Assembly (NCBI RefSeq): GCF_044373315.1
Contig: NZ_JBILQK010000004.1
Location: forward strand, 1 to 64,000
DNA: 64,000 nucleotides
Direction of reading: 5' to 3'
DNA from: JACDQM01 sp044373315
GTDB taxonomy: Bacteria; Pseudomonadota; Gammaproteobacteria; Burkholderiales; Burkholderiaceae_C
Shown one piece after another: positions 7,914 through 16,094 of the stretch. Both the position numbers and the translations under genes were made by a program. The notes beneath the pieces were generated by a model. The model saw only the letters and a list, made by a program, of their open reading frames with translations. It was not told the DNA's origin and ran no database searches. Position 1 is the first letter of the stretch. Every line of letters starts with the position of its first letter.

Positions 7914-9301
7914 GTCATCACCCCGGGCTTGCGGCTTTCGTACAGCAGGGTCTGGCGCGGCGCCTGCAGCAGCCAGCGCTGCATCACCTGCTGGAGCGCA
8001 ACGACGCCGACCATCTGGGTGGCGGCCAACTCGCGCTCGGCCGCCTGCACGTCGCCGCGCAGCAGCAGCGATTCGCCCAGCACCAGCGCCCGTCCCTCGG
8101 CCGTCTCGCGGGCCAGCAAGGCCTGGGTCAGCAGCTGCGCCTTGGCCTTGGCCAGCTCTTCAGCCAACAGCGGCTCCTGGGCCAGGCGCTGCACCTCGCG
8201 ATGCAGCGCGCCGGCCAGGCTTTCCGCCGTCACCCGAGCCTGGCCGGCGGCAATGGCATGGGCCACGATCAGGCCAGCGTCGGCATTCAGCATCAGCTCG
8301 AAGCCGGTGCTCTGGGCCAGACGGCGACGGTAGATCAGGCCCTCATTGAAACGTCCCGACTCGCCCTGGCCGAGCAGCGCTGCCGCCACACGCAGCGCTG
8401 CCCCATCGGCATGCGCCAGCGGCGGCCCCTGCCAGATCAGGGCTGCGGCAGGCTGGGGGGCTTGCAGCGCAGCGACACGGTGCACGCTGTCGCGCTCGCG
8501 GGCCGGCTCGGTGATGTCCAGCCGCGGCAGCGGCGCAGCCGGCGCGCGGATGCTGCCGAAGAAGTGATCAACCGCCGCATCCAGACGGCTGACATCGAAG
8601 CGGCCGCTGACGATCAGCACGGCGTTGTCGGGACGGTAGTGGCGGGCATGGAAGGCACGCACCTCGTCCAGCGTGGCCGCCTCAAGCTCGGCCAGCTCGC
8701 CGACCACCGGCCGCCGGTAGGGATGCCTCTGGTAGCCGAACCCGGGAATGGCATGGAACAGGGGGCCATAGGGATCGCCGAACACGCGCTGGCGCAGCTC
8801 TTCCTTGACCACCTCGCGCTCGCTGTCGAAGTTGGCCTGGTCCACATTCAGATTGGCCATGCGCTCGGCCTCGGCCCACAGCACCGCCTCCAGATGGTTG
8901 GCCGGCACCTGGCAGTGAAAAACCGTGACATCGGGCGTGGTGAAGGCGTTGTTGCTGCCGCCCACATCCTCGGTCATGCGGTCGAACTGCTCGGCCGCCA
9001 TGAAGCGCGTGTTCTTGAACATCAGATGTTCGAACAGATGCGCGAAACCGGCGCGGCCCTGCGGGTCATGCTTGCCGCCGACCCGGTACCAGAGCTGCAC
9101 GCTGACGCTGCTGCCGCCCGGCTGCTGAAATTCAGGCAGGCTGAGCAGCGTCAGGCCATTGGCCAGTTGGCGTTGGCGCGACACCAGCGCCGGCAGCAAG
9201 GCTTCCTGCGGCAGCGGCTTCGGCGCCGCTACCGCAAGACCTGACCCCATGAGCGAAGCGCCCGCAAGGCAGAAGTGGCGCCGACCGAGAGTGCGTGTCA
9301 T
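7910..9301 (-). CDS. M16-family zinc metallopeptidase, catalytic subunit
   Basis: This is a zinc peptidase with the inverted motif HLFEH (H88, E91, H92) and a downstream Glu-rich helix (SEREVVKEEL) that supplies the third ligand. The protein has about 463 residues with two M16 domains. The N-terminus TRTLGRRHFCLAGASLMG looks like a secretion signal, possibly Tat-type (RR followed by hydrophobic residues), so the product is probably periplasmic. The open frame continues to 9997, but upstream sequence is not conserved-looking. ATG 9301 or ATG 9313 fits the signal peptide. It is transcribed first, followed by the non-catalytic partner. Confidence 0.9.
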   Translation of the reverse strand: MTRTLGRRHFCLAGASLMGSGLAVAAPKPLPQEALLPALVSRQRQLANGLTLLSLPEFQQPGGSSVSVQLWYRVGGKHDPQGRAGFAHLFEHLMFKNTRFMAAEQFDRMTEDVGGSNNAFTTPDVTVFHCQVPANHLEAVLWAEAERMANLNVDQANFDSEREVVKEELRQRVFGDPYGPLFHAIPGFGYQRHPYRRPVVGELAELEAATLDEVRAFHARHYRPDNAVLIVSGRFDVSRLDAAVDHFFGSIRAPAAPLPRLDITEPARERDSVHRVAALQAPQPAAALIWQGPPLAHADGAALRVAAALLGQGESGRFNEGLIYRRRLAQSTGFELMLNADAGLIVAHAIAAGQARVTAESLAGALHREVQRLAQEPLLAEELAKAKAQLLTQALLARETAEGRALVLGESLLLRGDVQAAERELAATQMVGVVALQQVMQRWLLQAPRQTLLYESRKPGVMT

Positions 9302-9397
9302 GCCCGCAAGCATAAGCGCCTCAGCCTGCCGATCCGGCCGCCGGACGGGGCTCATGCGGCACACTGTTGCCCATTGAGTGCAGTGCCTGGAGTTGTC

Positions 9398-9787
9398 ATG
9401 AAATTTTCCTACACGATTGTGTACGTGGCCGACGTCGCCGCCTCGCTGGATTTCTTCGAGCGCGCCTTTGGGCTGAAGCGCCGCTTCCTGCATGAATCCG
9501 GCGCCTACGGCGAGCTGGAGACGGGCGCCACGGCGCTGGCCTTCTGCCAGCACGAGACCGCGCGCGACAGCCTGGGCTGTGACTATCTGGCGGCCGACGC
9601 CAGCCCGCGCCCGCTGGGCATAGAAATCGGCCTGGCTACTGCCGATGTCCAGGCCGCCTTCGAGCGCGCGGTGAGCGCCGGGGCCGAGGCGGTGGCCGCG
9701 CCACTCACCAAGCCCTGGGGCCAGACGGTGGCCTATGTGCGCTGCCCGGACGGCAGCCTGGTCGAGCTGTGCACGCCGATGGCATGA
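9398..9787 (+). CDS. VOC-family (glyoxalase/bleomycin-resistance-like) protein
   Basis: This 129-residue protein has one vicinal-oxygen-chelate domain made of paired beta-alpha-beta-beta-beta modules. YTIVYVADVAASLDFFERAFG opens the first and a C-terminal VAYVRCPDGSLVELCTPM closes the second. VOC proteins bind a metal and act on small molecules, but the substrate cannot be read from sequence. The start ATG 9398 is set by homology; the frame is open upstream to 9275 without homology. It overlaps the next gene by 4 nt. Confidence 0.88.
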   Translation: MKFSYTIVYVADVAASLDFFERAFGLKRRFLHESGAYGELETGATALAFCQHETARDSLGCDYLAADASPRPLGIEIGLATADVQAAFERAVSAGAEAVAAPLTKPWGQTVAYVRCPDGSLVELCTPMA

Positions 9788-10113
9788 CGGCGCGCACCGA
9801 GCCAGGCTGGCGTGGACTCGGGCCGCGCAGTCGCGAGCAGCTGGCGGCAGTCGGCATCTTGTCGCCTGAGCAGCTGCGCCAGGCCGAGCCCTATGCACTC
9901 TATCGGCAGCTGAAGGCCCAATGGCCGGTGGCGGGCTTGAACCTGCTCTATGCGCTGATGGGCGCGCAGGAAGACCGCGATTGGCGCGACATCGCACGCG
10001 AGCGCCGCAGCGAAGCGCTCATGCGCCTGGACGATATGGGGCTGGCGCCAGGTCGCAGGCAGCCTCTGAGCCAGGTCAAGCGAAGCGGCCTTGATGGCAG
10101 CGGCAAGGGCTGA
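9784..10113 (+). CDS. TfoX C-terminal domain protein
   Basis: This 109-residue protein has the helix-hairpin-helix-like TfoX_C fold: WRGLGPRSREQLAAVGI, then LRQAEPYALYRQLK, then GLNLLYALMGAQEDRDW. Full-length TfoX (Sxy) regulates competence in gammaproteobacteria, but stand-alone C-domain proteins have no proven role. It starts in an ATGA overlap with the VOC gene, so the two are probably one transcript. The start codon is fixed by this overlap and by homology starting soon after. Confidence 0.8.
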   Translation: MTARTEPGWRGLGPRSREQLAAVGILSPEQLRQAEPYALYRQLKAQWPVAGLNLLYALMGAQEDRDWRDIARERRSEALMRLDDMGLAPGRRQPLSQVKRSGLDGSGKG

Positions 10114-10160
10114 GGCTTTGGCGCCAGCTGAAAGGCTGATGCGCACAGGCCGGCGCGGAC

Positions 10161-10712
10161 TCACGGCGCCGAAAGATCCTGCAGCGTGCGGGCCAGGATC
10201 TTGTTCGGATAGGCCGCGTCCTCGAAGCGATAGACGGCCTCCCCGAGCAGCTGATAGCCGCAGCGGGCATAGAAGCCCAGCGCCCGATGATTGCCCGTCC
10301 AGGCGCTCAGCCACAGGCGGCCGGCGCCCTGCATGCGAGCCTGCTGCTCGGCCTGTTGCAGCAGCAGCCGGCCCCAGCCGCGCCCGGTGAAGCGCTGCTG
10401 CAGGTACAGGCGCTCCAGCTCCATCACCGGCAGACCGGATGCAGCGCCCAGCAGCGCGTGGCGCCGGCCCAGGCAGAGTTGAGCGAACCCGACGAGACCG
10501 CCATCGGGCTCAGCGGATTCGGCCAGCACATACAGGCGCCCGGCTTCGCTCAGTTGCGCCTGGATGGCCTCCACCGACAACAGGGTTTGCACCTCGCGTG
10601 CCAACGCCTGCGTGACGCCCTGGCTGGCGTAGGCCTCCAGAAAGACCTGGGTGCCCAGCGCGGACAGGCAGGCGGCGTCGTCAAGGCTCGCAGAGCGGAA
10701 TCGTGGCGGCAT
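10161..10712 (-). CDS. GNAT-family N-acetyltransferase
   Basis: This 183-residue acetyl-CoA-dependent acetyltransferase has the CoA-binding motif A segment RFTGRGWGRLLLQQAEQQA and motif B around NHRALGFYARCGYQLLGE. The acceptor substrate is not predictable. It is convergent with the TfoX-domain gene and divergent from the WYL regulator, with about 45 bp between starts, so promoters may overlap. The length is normal for single-domain GNAT enzymes. Confidence 0.9.
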   Translation of the reverse strand: MPPRFRSASLDDAACLSALGTQVFLEAYASQGVTQALAREVQTLLSVEAIQAQLSEAGRLYVLAESAEPDGGLVGFAQLCLGRRHALLGAASGLPVMELERLYLQQRFTGRGWGRLLLQQAEQQARMQGAGRLWLSAWTGNHRALGFYARCGYQLLGEAVYRFEDAAYPNKILARTLQDLSAP

Positions 10713-10757
10713 GCGGCCATCCTAGCGGCGCGCGGCCGGGGCCAGCGCTGCACCACA

Positions 10758-11450
10758 ATGCGGTCCATGCGCCGTGCCGACCGCCTGTTCCAAATCGTCC
10801 AGCTGATCCGTGGACGCCGTCTTTCCACCGCCGACTTCCTGGCCGCGCGGCTGGAGGTCTCGCCGCGCACCGTCTACCGCGACGTGGCCGCGCTGCAACA
10901 GCAGGGAGTGCCCATCGAGGGCGAGGCCGGCGTGGGCTATCGCATGCGCGCCGGCTTCGACCTGCCGCCACTGATGTTCAGCAAGGAAGAGGCCCAGGCC
11001 CTGGTGGCCGTGGTGCGGCTGGCCCGGCCGCAGCTGGACCGCGGCCTGGGCGAGCCGGCTGAAGCGGCGCTGTCCAAAATCATGGCGGTGTTGCCGCCAG
11101 CGGCCCGCGCAGCAGCCGAGAGCCTGGCGGTTTACGCGCCGCTCTCAGGCATGGACGCGGCGATGAGCGAGCGCCTGATGCAGCTGCGCGAAGCCACCGA
11201 GAGCCGGTGCCTGCTGCGCCTGCAGTACCTGGATCTGAGCGATGCGCCGACTGAGCGCCGCGTGCGGCCGCTGGGTTGCTTCTTCTGGGGCCCGGTATGG
11301 ACCTTCGCCGCCTGGTGCGAGCTGCGGCAGGATTTCCGCAGCTTCCGCGTCGACCGCATCCAGGCGCTGGAACTGCTGGACGAGCGCTTTCGCGACGAGC
11401 CCGGCAAGACCCTGGTCGATATGCAGCGCCGCAGTGCGCAGGAGTGCTGA
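10758..11450 (+). CDS. YafY-type transcriptional regulator (HTH + WYL domain)
   Basis: This 230-residue regulator has an N-terminal DeoR-like helix-turn-helix (LIRGRRLSTADFLAARLEVS, then PRTVYRDVAAL) and a WYL-type C-terminal ligand domain (about 140-215) containing RVRPLGCFFWGPVWTFAAWCELR. WYL domains often bind nucleotides or nucleic acid. ATG 10758 and 10767 are both possible. The gene is coupled to the Crp/Fnr gene by a TGATG overlap at 11448-11452. The frame is open far upstream, but that part is antisense to the acetyltransferase and is not used. Confidence 0.88.
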   Translation: MRSMRRADRLFQIVQLIRGRRLSTADFLAARLEVSPRTVYRDVAALQQQGVPIEGEAGVGYRMRAGFDLPPLMFSKEEAQALVAVVRLARPQLDRGLGEPAEAALSKIMAVLPPAARAAAESLAVYAPLSGMDAAMSERLMQLREATESRCLLRLQYLDLSDAPTERRVRPLGCFFWGPVWTFAAWCELRQDFRSFRVDRIQALELLDERFRDEPGKTLVDMQRRSAQEC

Positions 11451-12130
11451 TGAGTCCTGCCGCCGCCAGCCCCGATCAGATCCAGCGCCTGATGGCGCAG
11501 TACCCGGCCGTCGCCGCCCTGCCCGCGGCCTTGCGCGAGCCGGTGCTGGCCAGCCATGCGCAGGCCATGACGGTGCCGCCAGGCACCCTGCTGTTTGACG
11601 AGGGCCAGGCCTGCCAGGGCTTCCCGCTGGTGCTGGCGGGCGAGGTGCGCGTGGCGCGCGGCGCGCCCAACGGCCGTTCGCTGGAGCTGTACCGCGTGCA
11701 GTGCGGCGAGCTCTGCGTGGCGTCCACCTCCTGCCTGTTCGGCCAGGTGGCGCTGGCCGCGCATGGCATCACCACCGAGCCCTGCGAGCTGGTGCTGCTG
11801 GACCCGCTGGGCTTCGCGCTGTGGACGGAGCACGAGGGTTTCAGGCGTTATGTGTTCGGCATCTTCGCCGACCGCATCGCCGATCTGATGGCGCTGGCTG
11901 AGGCGGTGGCCTTCCAGCGCCTCGACCAGCGCCTGGCCGGCGCGCTGCTGGGCCATGGCGCCGTGCTGCAGACCACACACCAGCAGCTGGCCGACGAACT
12001 GGGCACGGTGCGCGAGATCGTCACACGCCTGCTGAAGCGTTTCGAGCGCGAGGGCTGGCTGAGCCTCGGGCGTGAGCGCATCGAGCTGCGCGACCCGGCC
12101 GCGCTGCGCGCGCTGGCCGGCGGCGGCTGA
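11450..12130 (+). CDS. Crp/Fnr-family transcriptional regulator
   Basis: This 226-residue regulator has an N-terminal cyclic-nucleotide-binding-type beta barrel (PPGTLLFDEGQACQGFPLVL) and a C-terminal winged helix (TTHQQLADELGTVREIVTRL, then LKRFEREGWLSL). Several Cys lie in the effector domain (QACQGF and QCGELCVASTSCLF), a pattern seen in a Burkholderiales subgroup that may sense redox or sulfur state. That role is inference. FNR-type N-terminal iron-sulfur Cys clusters are absent. A perfect CRP-type palindrome lies 20 bp after its stop, before the DUF2892 gene, a likely target. Confidence 0.9.
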   Translation: MSPAAASPDQIQRLMAQYPAVAALPAALREPVLASHAQAMTVPPGTLLFDEGQACQGFPLVLAGEVRVARGAPNGRSLELYRVQCGELCVASTSCLFGQVALAAHGITTEPCELVLLDPLGFALWTEHEGFRRYVFGIFADRIADLMALAEAVAFQRLDQRLAGALLGHGAVLQTTHQQLADELGTVREIVTRLLKRFEREGWLSLGRERIELRDPAALRALAGGG

Positions 12131-12149
12131 GGGCGCGCATTCAGCCCTG

Positions 12150-12165
12150 TGTGACCCAGGTCACA
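12150..12165. promoter_or_regulatory. Perfect CRP/FNR-type operator, TGTGACCCAGGTCACA
   Basis: This 16-bp perfect palindrome fits TGTGA-N6-TCACA, the consensus of Crp-type regulators. It lies between a Crp/Fnr-family gene and a small membrane protein gene, 80 bp before the latter's ATG. That is the right distance for an activator site near -41 of its promoter if the leader is about 40 nt. Local regulation by the neighbouring regulator is inferred. Confidence 0.65.
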
Positions 12166-12245
12166 GACCCGCAGGGGCGCCGCTGCGACAGTGCAGACAT
12201 CGCCCCGCCGGGGCGGCATCCAGCGATGGAACAAGGAGCTCTCTC

Positions 12246-12440
12246 ATGAAGACCAATGTTGGCGGCATCGACCGCATCCTGCGCGTGACCGTGGGCGCCG
12301 CCCTGATCGTGGCCGCCACCACCGGCGCCATCGGCCTGTGGGGCTATATCGGCATCGTGCCGGTGCTGACCGGCCTGTTCCGCTTCTGCCCGGTCTACCC
12401 GCTGCTGGGCATGAACACCTGCCCCATGAAGGACAGGTGA
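12246..12440 (+). CDS. DUF2892 (YgaP-like) small inner-membrane protein
   Basis: This 64-residue protein has two predicted membrane helices and the DUF2892 signature: NVGGIDRILRVTVGAALI, then FRFCPVYPLLGMNTCPMK with its two conserved Cys. In YgaP this module is fused to a rhodanese domain and handles sulfane sulfur; here it stands alone. A strong AAGGAGCTCTC ribosome site precedes the ATG. The CRP-type palindrome upstream and the adjacent Crp/Fnr gene suggest a regulator-target pair, perhaps tied to sulfur or redox stress. Confidence 0.9.
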   Translation: MKTNVGGIDRILRVTVGAALIVAATTGAIGLWGYIGIVPVLTGLFRFCPVYPLLGMNTCPMKDR

Positions 12441-12516
12441 TTGCCGGGCTTGCTATGGTGCGGCACTGGCGGGCATTGATCCCGCGCAACACGGCGTTTT
12501 GCCGCAGCACTGCACC

Positions 12517-13116
12517 ATGCAAGCCTCTGTCAGTTCTTCCCGTCCTGTTTCCTCGCTGCCTGCCACGGCCCGGCGGCTCGGGCTGCCCCTGCTGCTGCTA
12601 GGTGCCGCGCTGGCGCTGCCGGGCAGTCCGGCCCTTGCGGCTCAGCCGGCCTTGCTGCCCACCGTTGAGTCGGTGGACCTCGGCCGATATGCCGGCACCT
12701 GGTACGAGATTGCGCTGCTGCCCAACCGCTTCCAGAAGCAGTGCGTGGCCGACACCCAGGCGCGCTACCGCCTGGACGGCGAGCGGGTGGAGGTGATCAA
12801 CCGCTGCCGCACCGCCAAGGGTGAGATCGACGATGTGAAGGGCCACGCCAAGGTGGTGGCGGGCAGCGCCAACGCCAAGCTGCGCGTGACCTTCTTCTGG
12901 CCCTTCTACGGCGACTACTGGGTGCTGGATCTTGACCGTGACTACCGCCAGGTGCTGATCGGCGAGCCGGGACGCAAGTTTGCCTGGGTGTTGTCGCGCG
13001 AACCCTCGATGAGCGAAGAGCAGCTGCAGCGCCTGCTGGACAAGGCCGGCAGCCTGGGCTTCGACAAGGCGGCCTTTCAGCGCACGCCGCAGAGCCGCCC
13101 GCTGACGGAGCGTTGA
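12517..13116 (+). CDS. Lipocalin family protein (Blc-like)
   Basis: This 199-residue exported lipocalin has an N-terminal signal peptide (LGLPLLLLGAALALPGSPALA) and the lipocalin GxW motif in YAGTWYEIALLPNRFQ. The bacterial Blc pattern continues with FFWPFYGDYWVLDLDRDY and the C-terminal KFAWVLSREP. Blc binds lysophospholipids at the outer membrane. No lipobox Cys is evident at the signal peptide end, so it may be free in the periplasm. ATG 12517 is preferred over 12499 because the shorter leader fits a signal peptide. Confidence 0.9.
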   Translation: MQASVSSSRPVSSLPATARRLGLPLLLLGAALALPGSPALAAQPALLPTVESVDLGRYAGTWYEIALLPNRFQKQCVADTQARYRLDGERVEVINRCRTAKGEIDDVKGHAKVVAGSANAKLRVTFFWPFYGDYWVLDLDRDYRQVLIGEPGRKFAWVLSREPSMSEEQLQRLLDKAGSLGFDKAAFQRTPQSRPLTER

Positions 13117-13147
13117 TCGACCACTGAGCAAGCGCGCCGCGAACTCT

Positions 13148-14245
13148 TCAGGCGCGGCGAAAGCCGGGCGGCAGCCAGTTGACGCGGCAGGCGGGCAGCT
13201 CCACCCAGCGGTAGAACAACAGCGCCGCCAGATTGCTCAGGCCCCAGGCGGCCAGCATGGCCCAAAGGCCTGCGAACGGCTGCTCCGGGGCCAGGTGCTC
13301 GAACAGCGCGTTGACCAGCAGCAGCACCGCGAAATGCACCAGGAACAGCGCGTAGGAGTGCGTGCCCAGATGGTTTATCAACGCGCCTGCGCGTTGCGCC
13401 AGCCAACCCGGGCCGAACAACGCGCCCCCCCGATCAGCACGCCACTGCAGCGCGGCCAGCATCAATGCCGTCAGCAGCGCCAGCGCGATGCGGCCACGGA
13501 ACTCAAGCAGCAGCGCGCCGCCCGCCAGCAGGCCCAATGCCAGCCCGACTGGCAGACGACGGCCGCGCAGGCCGGGATGCTTGCCGATGATGTGCACCAG
13601 CGCGCCCAGCCCGTAGGCGCCGAAGAAGTACCAGCCCCAGTTGTCGTGCCCAGCATCGAGGTTGAACCAGAACAGCGAGGCCAGCAGCAAGGCCAGCAGC
13701 AGCAGCGGGCCGAGCACCGGCGCCGCTGGCCGGCCCCGGGCGAGCCACAGCAGGCCTAGCATCAGCGCAAACAGCTGCAGGTCAATAGCCACATACCAGG
13801 CGCCGACGGTCAGCGATTCGACACCCGTCACACCGTGCAGCAGCAAGGCATGGGCCGCCAGCTGAGCAACGCTGATCGAGGACGGCAGCAGCTCGGGCAG
13901 CCAGCGCGCCACCAGCAGCGAGCAGAACAGCGTCAGCAGCACCGCACCCATGAAGGGCAGCATCAGGCGCAGGTAGCGGCGCCACAGCAAGTCCGGCGGC
14001 TCGCCACGCAGCGTCTGCCCGTCAGGCAGCAGGCCGCGCGCGCTCAGAAACCCGCCCACCACCAAGAAGACCTGCACGGCCATGCGGCCCTCGTCGTACA
14101 GAAAGCCGATCAAGGCCGGCCACAGCGACTGCACCGCATCCGCCACTGGGCCATAGGCGGCCAGGTGATGCAGCACGATCAGCTGCGCAGCCAAGGCTTT
14201 CAGCGCGTCGACATGCAGCAGACGTTGGGAAACAGGGGGGCGCAT
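13148..14245 (-). CDS. Acyltransferase-3 family integral membrane protein
   Basis: This 365-residue protein has about ten membrane helices. It opens with the family's catalytic region LHVDALKALAAQLIVLHHLA, where the HH pair is typical of acyltransferase-3 enzymes that acylate sugars or glycans at the membrane. The RCxxGLF-like middle and the repeated hydrophobic segments fit the family, with normal length. The substrate is unknown, and there are no glycan genes nearby. It is convergent with the lipocalin gene. Confidence 0.87.
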   Translation of the reverse strand: MRPPVSQRLLHVDALKALAAQLIVLHHLAAYGPVADAVQSLWPALIGFLYDEGRMAVQVFLVVGGFLSARGLLPDGQTLRGEPPDLLWRRYLRLMLPFMGAVLLTLFCSLLVARWLPELLPSSISVAQLAAHALLLHGVTGVESLTVGAWYVAIDLQLFALMLGLLWLARGRPAAPVLGPLLLLALLLASLFWFNLDAGHDNWGWYFFGAYGLGALVHIIGKHPGLRGRRLPVGLALGLLAGGALLLEFRGRIALALLTALMLAALQWRADRGGALFGPGWLAQRAGALINHLGTHSYALFLVHFAVLLLVNALFEHLAPEQPFAGLWAMLAAWGLSNLAALLFYRWVELPACRVNWLPPGFRRA

Positions 14246-14325
14246 GAGCGGCAGGCACTGCCGCCAGGGCAGGACTAAAAAGCAGCGATGCCGCGATTGT
14301 AGGTAGGCGCCCAGGGCGCGCAGCC

Positions 14326-14883
14326 TCAGACCTTGCCGGTGAAGATGCGGCCTAGCCAGCCAAGGTACCAGTCGAGGAAGCGCTGCCAGGCCGACTTGGG
14401 CGGCAGCGCGGGCGCGCTCGGCAGCTGCTGCACCGCATAGCGCTGCTGCAAGGCCGCGTTGAAGGCGGCGAAGAAGTCGCCGGCCATCTTCTGCGCCGCC
14501 ATGTCCACCAGACGCGAGCCCACCTGCGCCAGCTTGCCGCCGACGCTGGCCACCACCGAGTAGTGCAGCTGCGTCTGTTGCGGCCCCAGCACTTCCAGCC
14601 AGACCTTGGCTTCGCCCTTGCCATGGCCGGCGGTCCCGCCCTGCCCCTCGAAGGCGATCTGGTAGCTGCGCGGCGGGTTCAGCTCGGAGAGCTTGAGCCG
14701 GCCCTTGAACTTGGCCTTCAGCGGACCGACCGCCACCGCCAGCAGCGCTTCGTATTCATGCTCGCCGATGGGCGTGAGCGACTCGCAGCCGGTGATCGCC
14801 GCCTTCAGCATTTCGGTGTCGTTGAGCGCCTCCCAGGCCTGGGCCTGGGTGACGGGCAGGGTTTCTTGTCCGCTCAGTTGCAT
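14326..14883 (-). CDS. CoxG-like SRPBCC-family protein
   Basis: This 185-residue protein has an SRPBCC/CoxG domain from residue 1 to about 150 (QETLPVTQAQAWEALNDTEM, then IPGCE-like ITGCESLTPIGEHEYEALLAV). A C-terminal amphipathic or membrane-binding tail (SAWQRFLDWYLGWLGRIF) follows. CoxG helps recruit CoxD/CoxE to the membrane during maturation of aerobic CO dehydrogenase. ATG 14883 overlaps the CoxE stop by 10 nt. It is the last gene of the cox-type operon. Confidence 0.9.
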   Translation of the reverse strand: MQLSGQETLPVTQAQAWEALNDTEMLKAAITGCESLTPIGEHEYEALLAVAVGPLKAKFKGRLKLSELNPPRSYQIAFEGQGGTAGHGKGEAKVWLEVLGPQQTQLHYSVVASVGGKLAQVGSRLVDMAAQKMAGDFFAAFNAALQQRYAVQQLPSAPALPPKSAWQRFLDWYLGWLGRIFTGKV

Positions 14884-16094
14884 GGTGTGGAGAGTAGCTG
14901 AGCCAGCGCCTGCAGGCTGGCAAGGTTGTGGGTCGGCAGATGCAGGCTGACCTCGGGCAGTAGCGCGCGGATGCCGGCGGCCTTGGGTTCGAAACCCTCG
15001 AAACGCAGCAAGGGGTTCAGCCAGACAAGGCGCCTGCAGGACAGGCGCAGGCGCCGTGCCTCGAAGGCCAAGGCTTCGGCGCTGGCACCCTGCTCCAGGC
15101 CGTCGGTGATCAGCAGCACCGTGGTGTCGCTGCTCAGCACGCGGCGCGCCCAGTGGCGGTTGAACTCGTGCAGGCATTCGCTGATGCGGGTGCCGCCCGA
15201 CCAATCGGCCACGCGCTGGCTGACCGCCGCCACGGCCAGATCCGGATCCCGTTGCGCCATCAGCCGGCTGATCGGTGTGAGCCGCGTGCCGAACACGAAG
15301 CTGTGCACGCGCGGCGCGTGGCGGCGCTCGGCCGGATTGGCCAGGCCATGGGCCAAGTGCAGCAGCATGCGCGAGTAGCGGCTCATCGAGCCCGAGATGT
15401 CGGCCAGCAGCAGCAGCGGCGCGACACGCTCGCGCGGCCGTGTGAAGCGGGGCGGCGCCAGTGCATCGTTGCGGCCCATCGCACGCAAGCTGGCGCGCCA
15501 GTCCATACGGCCCTTGGTGGCGGGGGCATGGCGGCGCGTCGGTCGGGTCTCGAAGAAGGGCTGCAGACGCGCCAGCAGCCGCCGCGCCTGCGCCCATTCC
15601 TCGGCCGTCATGGTCTCGAAATCCTTGTGCTGCAGCAGCTCGCGCTCGCTCCAGCTCAGGCGCGCATCGACCTCAATCTGCTGCTCCGGCGGGCGGTCCT
15701 GAGGCGACGGCTCCGGCGCATGCGGGAACAGCGCATCGGCCAGGCGCCGGTTCTCGGGCGGCGGTGGCATGCCAGACTGGGCCTGGGCCTGCGGAAGCAG
15801 CATGGCCATTACTCGCGCCAGCAGATCGGGGTCGCGCCAGAAGATGTGAAACGCCTGCTCGAACAGCGCTCGGTGCTCGGCCCGGTCCACCAGACAGGCC
15901 GCCAGCGTGGCCTTGAAATCGGCGCGCGATGCCAGCCCCGCCACCTGCAGCGCCTGCAGGCTCAGCTGCACGCGATCACTGCCCAGCGGCAACCCCGCCT
16001 GGCGCAGCACACGGGCGAAGTGGACGAGGTTCTCGGCAAGGTGTCCGACCCCTGGGCTGCCGCTGGCGGCGGGCTCGTGTCCGCTAACCATCAT
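14874..16094 (-). CDS. CoxE-like VWA-domain protein
   Basis: This 406-residue protein has a C-terminal von Willebrand A domain with a MIDAS DxSxS motif (LLLADISGSMSRYSR) and VLLITDGLEQG. The N-terminal half is the CoxE/YeaD-type helical region. With the MoxR ATPase CoxD it forms a chaperone pair that inserts the S-Mo-Cu or Mo centre in Cox-type hydroxylases. It overlaps CoxD upstream by 11 nt and CoxG downstream, so it belongs to the same operon. Confidence 0.92.
   Translation of the reverse strand: MMVSGHEPAASGSPGVGHLAENLVHFARVLRQAGLPLGSDRVQLSLQALQVAGLASRADFKATLAACLVDRAEHRALFEQAFHIFWRDPDLLARVMAMLLPQAQAQSGMPPPPENRRLADALFPHAPEPSPQDRPPEQQIEVDARLSWSERELLQHKDFETMTAEEWAQARRLLARLQPFFETRPTRRHAPATKGRMDWRASLRAMGRNDALAPPRFTRPRERVAPLLLLADISGSMSRYSRMLLHLAHGLANPAERRHAPRVHSFVFGTRLTPISRLMAQRDPDLAVAAVSQRVADWSGGTRISECLHEFNRHWARRVLSSDTTVLLITDGLEQGASAEALAFEARRLRLSCRRLVWLNPLLRFEGFEPKAAGIRALLPEVSLHLPTHNLASLQALAQLLSTPCN

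Noticed and set aside
6279..8333. Plus-strand frame of 684 codons opposite the M16 gene and riboswitch
   Set aside because: Shadow frame over a well-supported minus-strand gene, with low-complexity Gln/Ala/Arg composition and no ribosome-binding site.
9784..10113. Competence regulator TfoX/Sxy
   Set aside because: Only the C-terminal domain is present and there are no competence genes around, so a competence role is not claimed.
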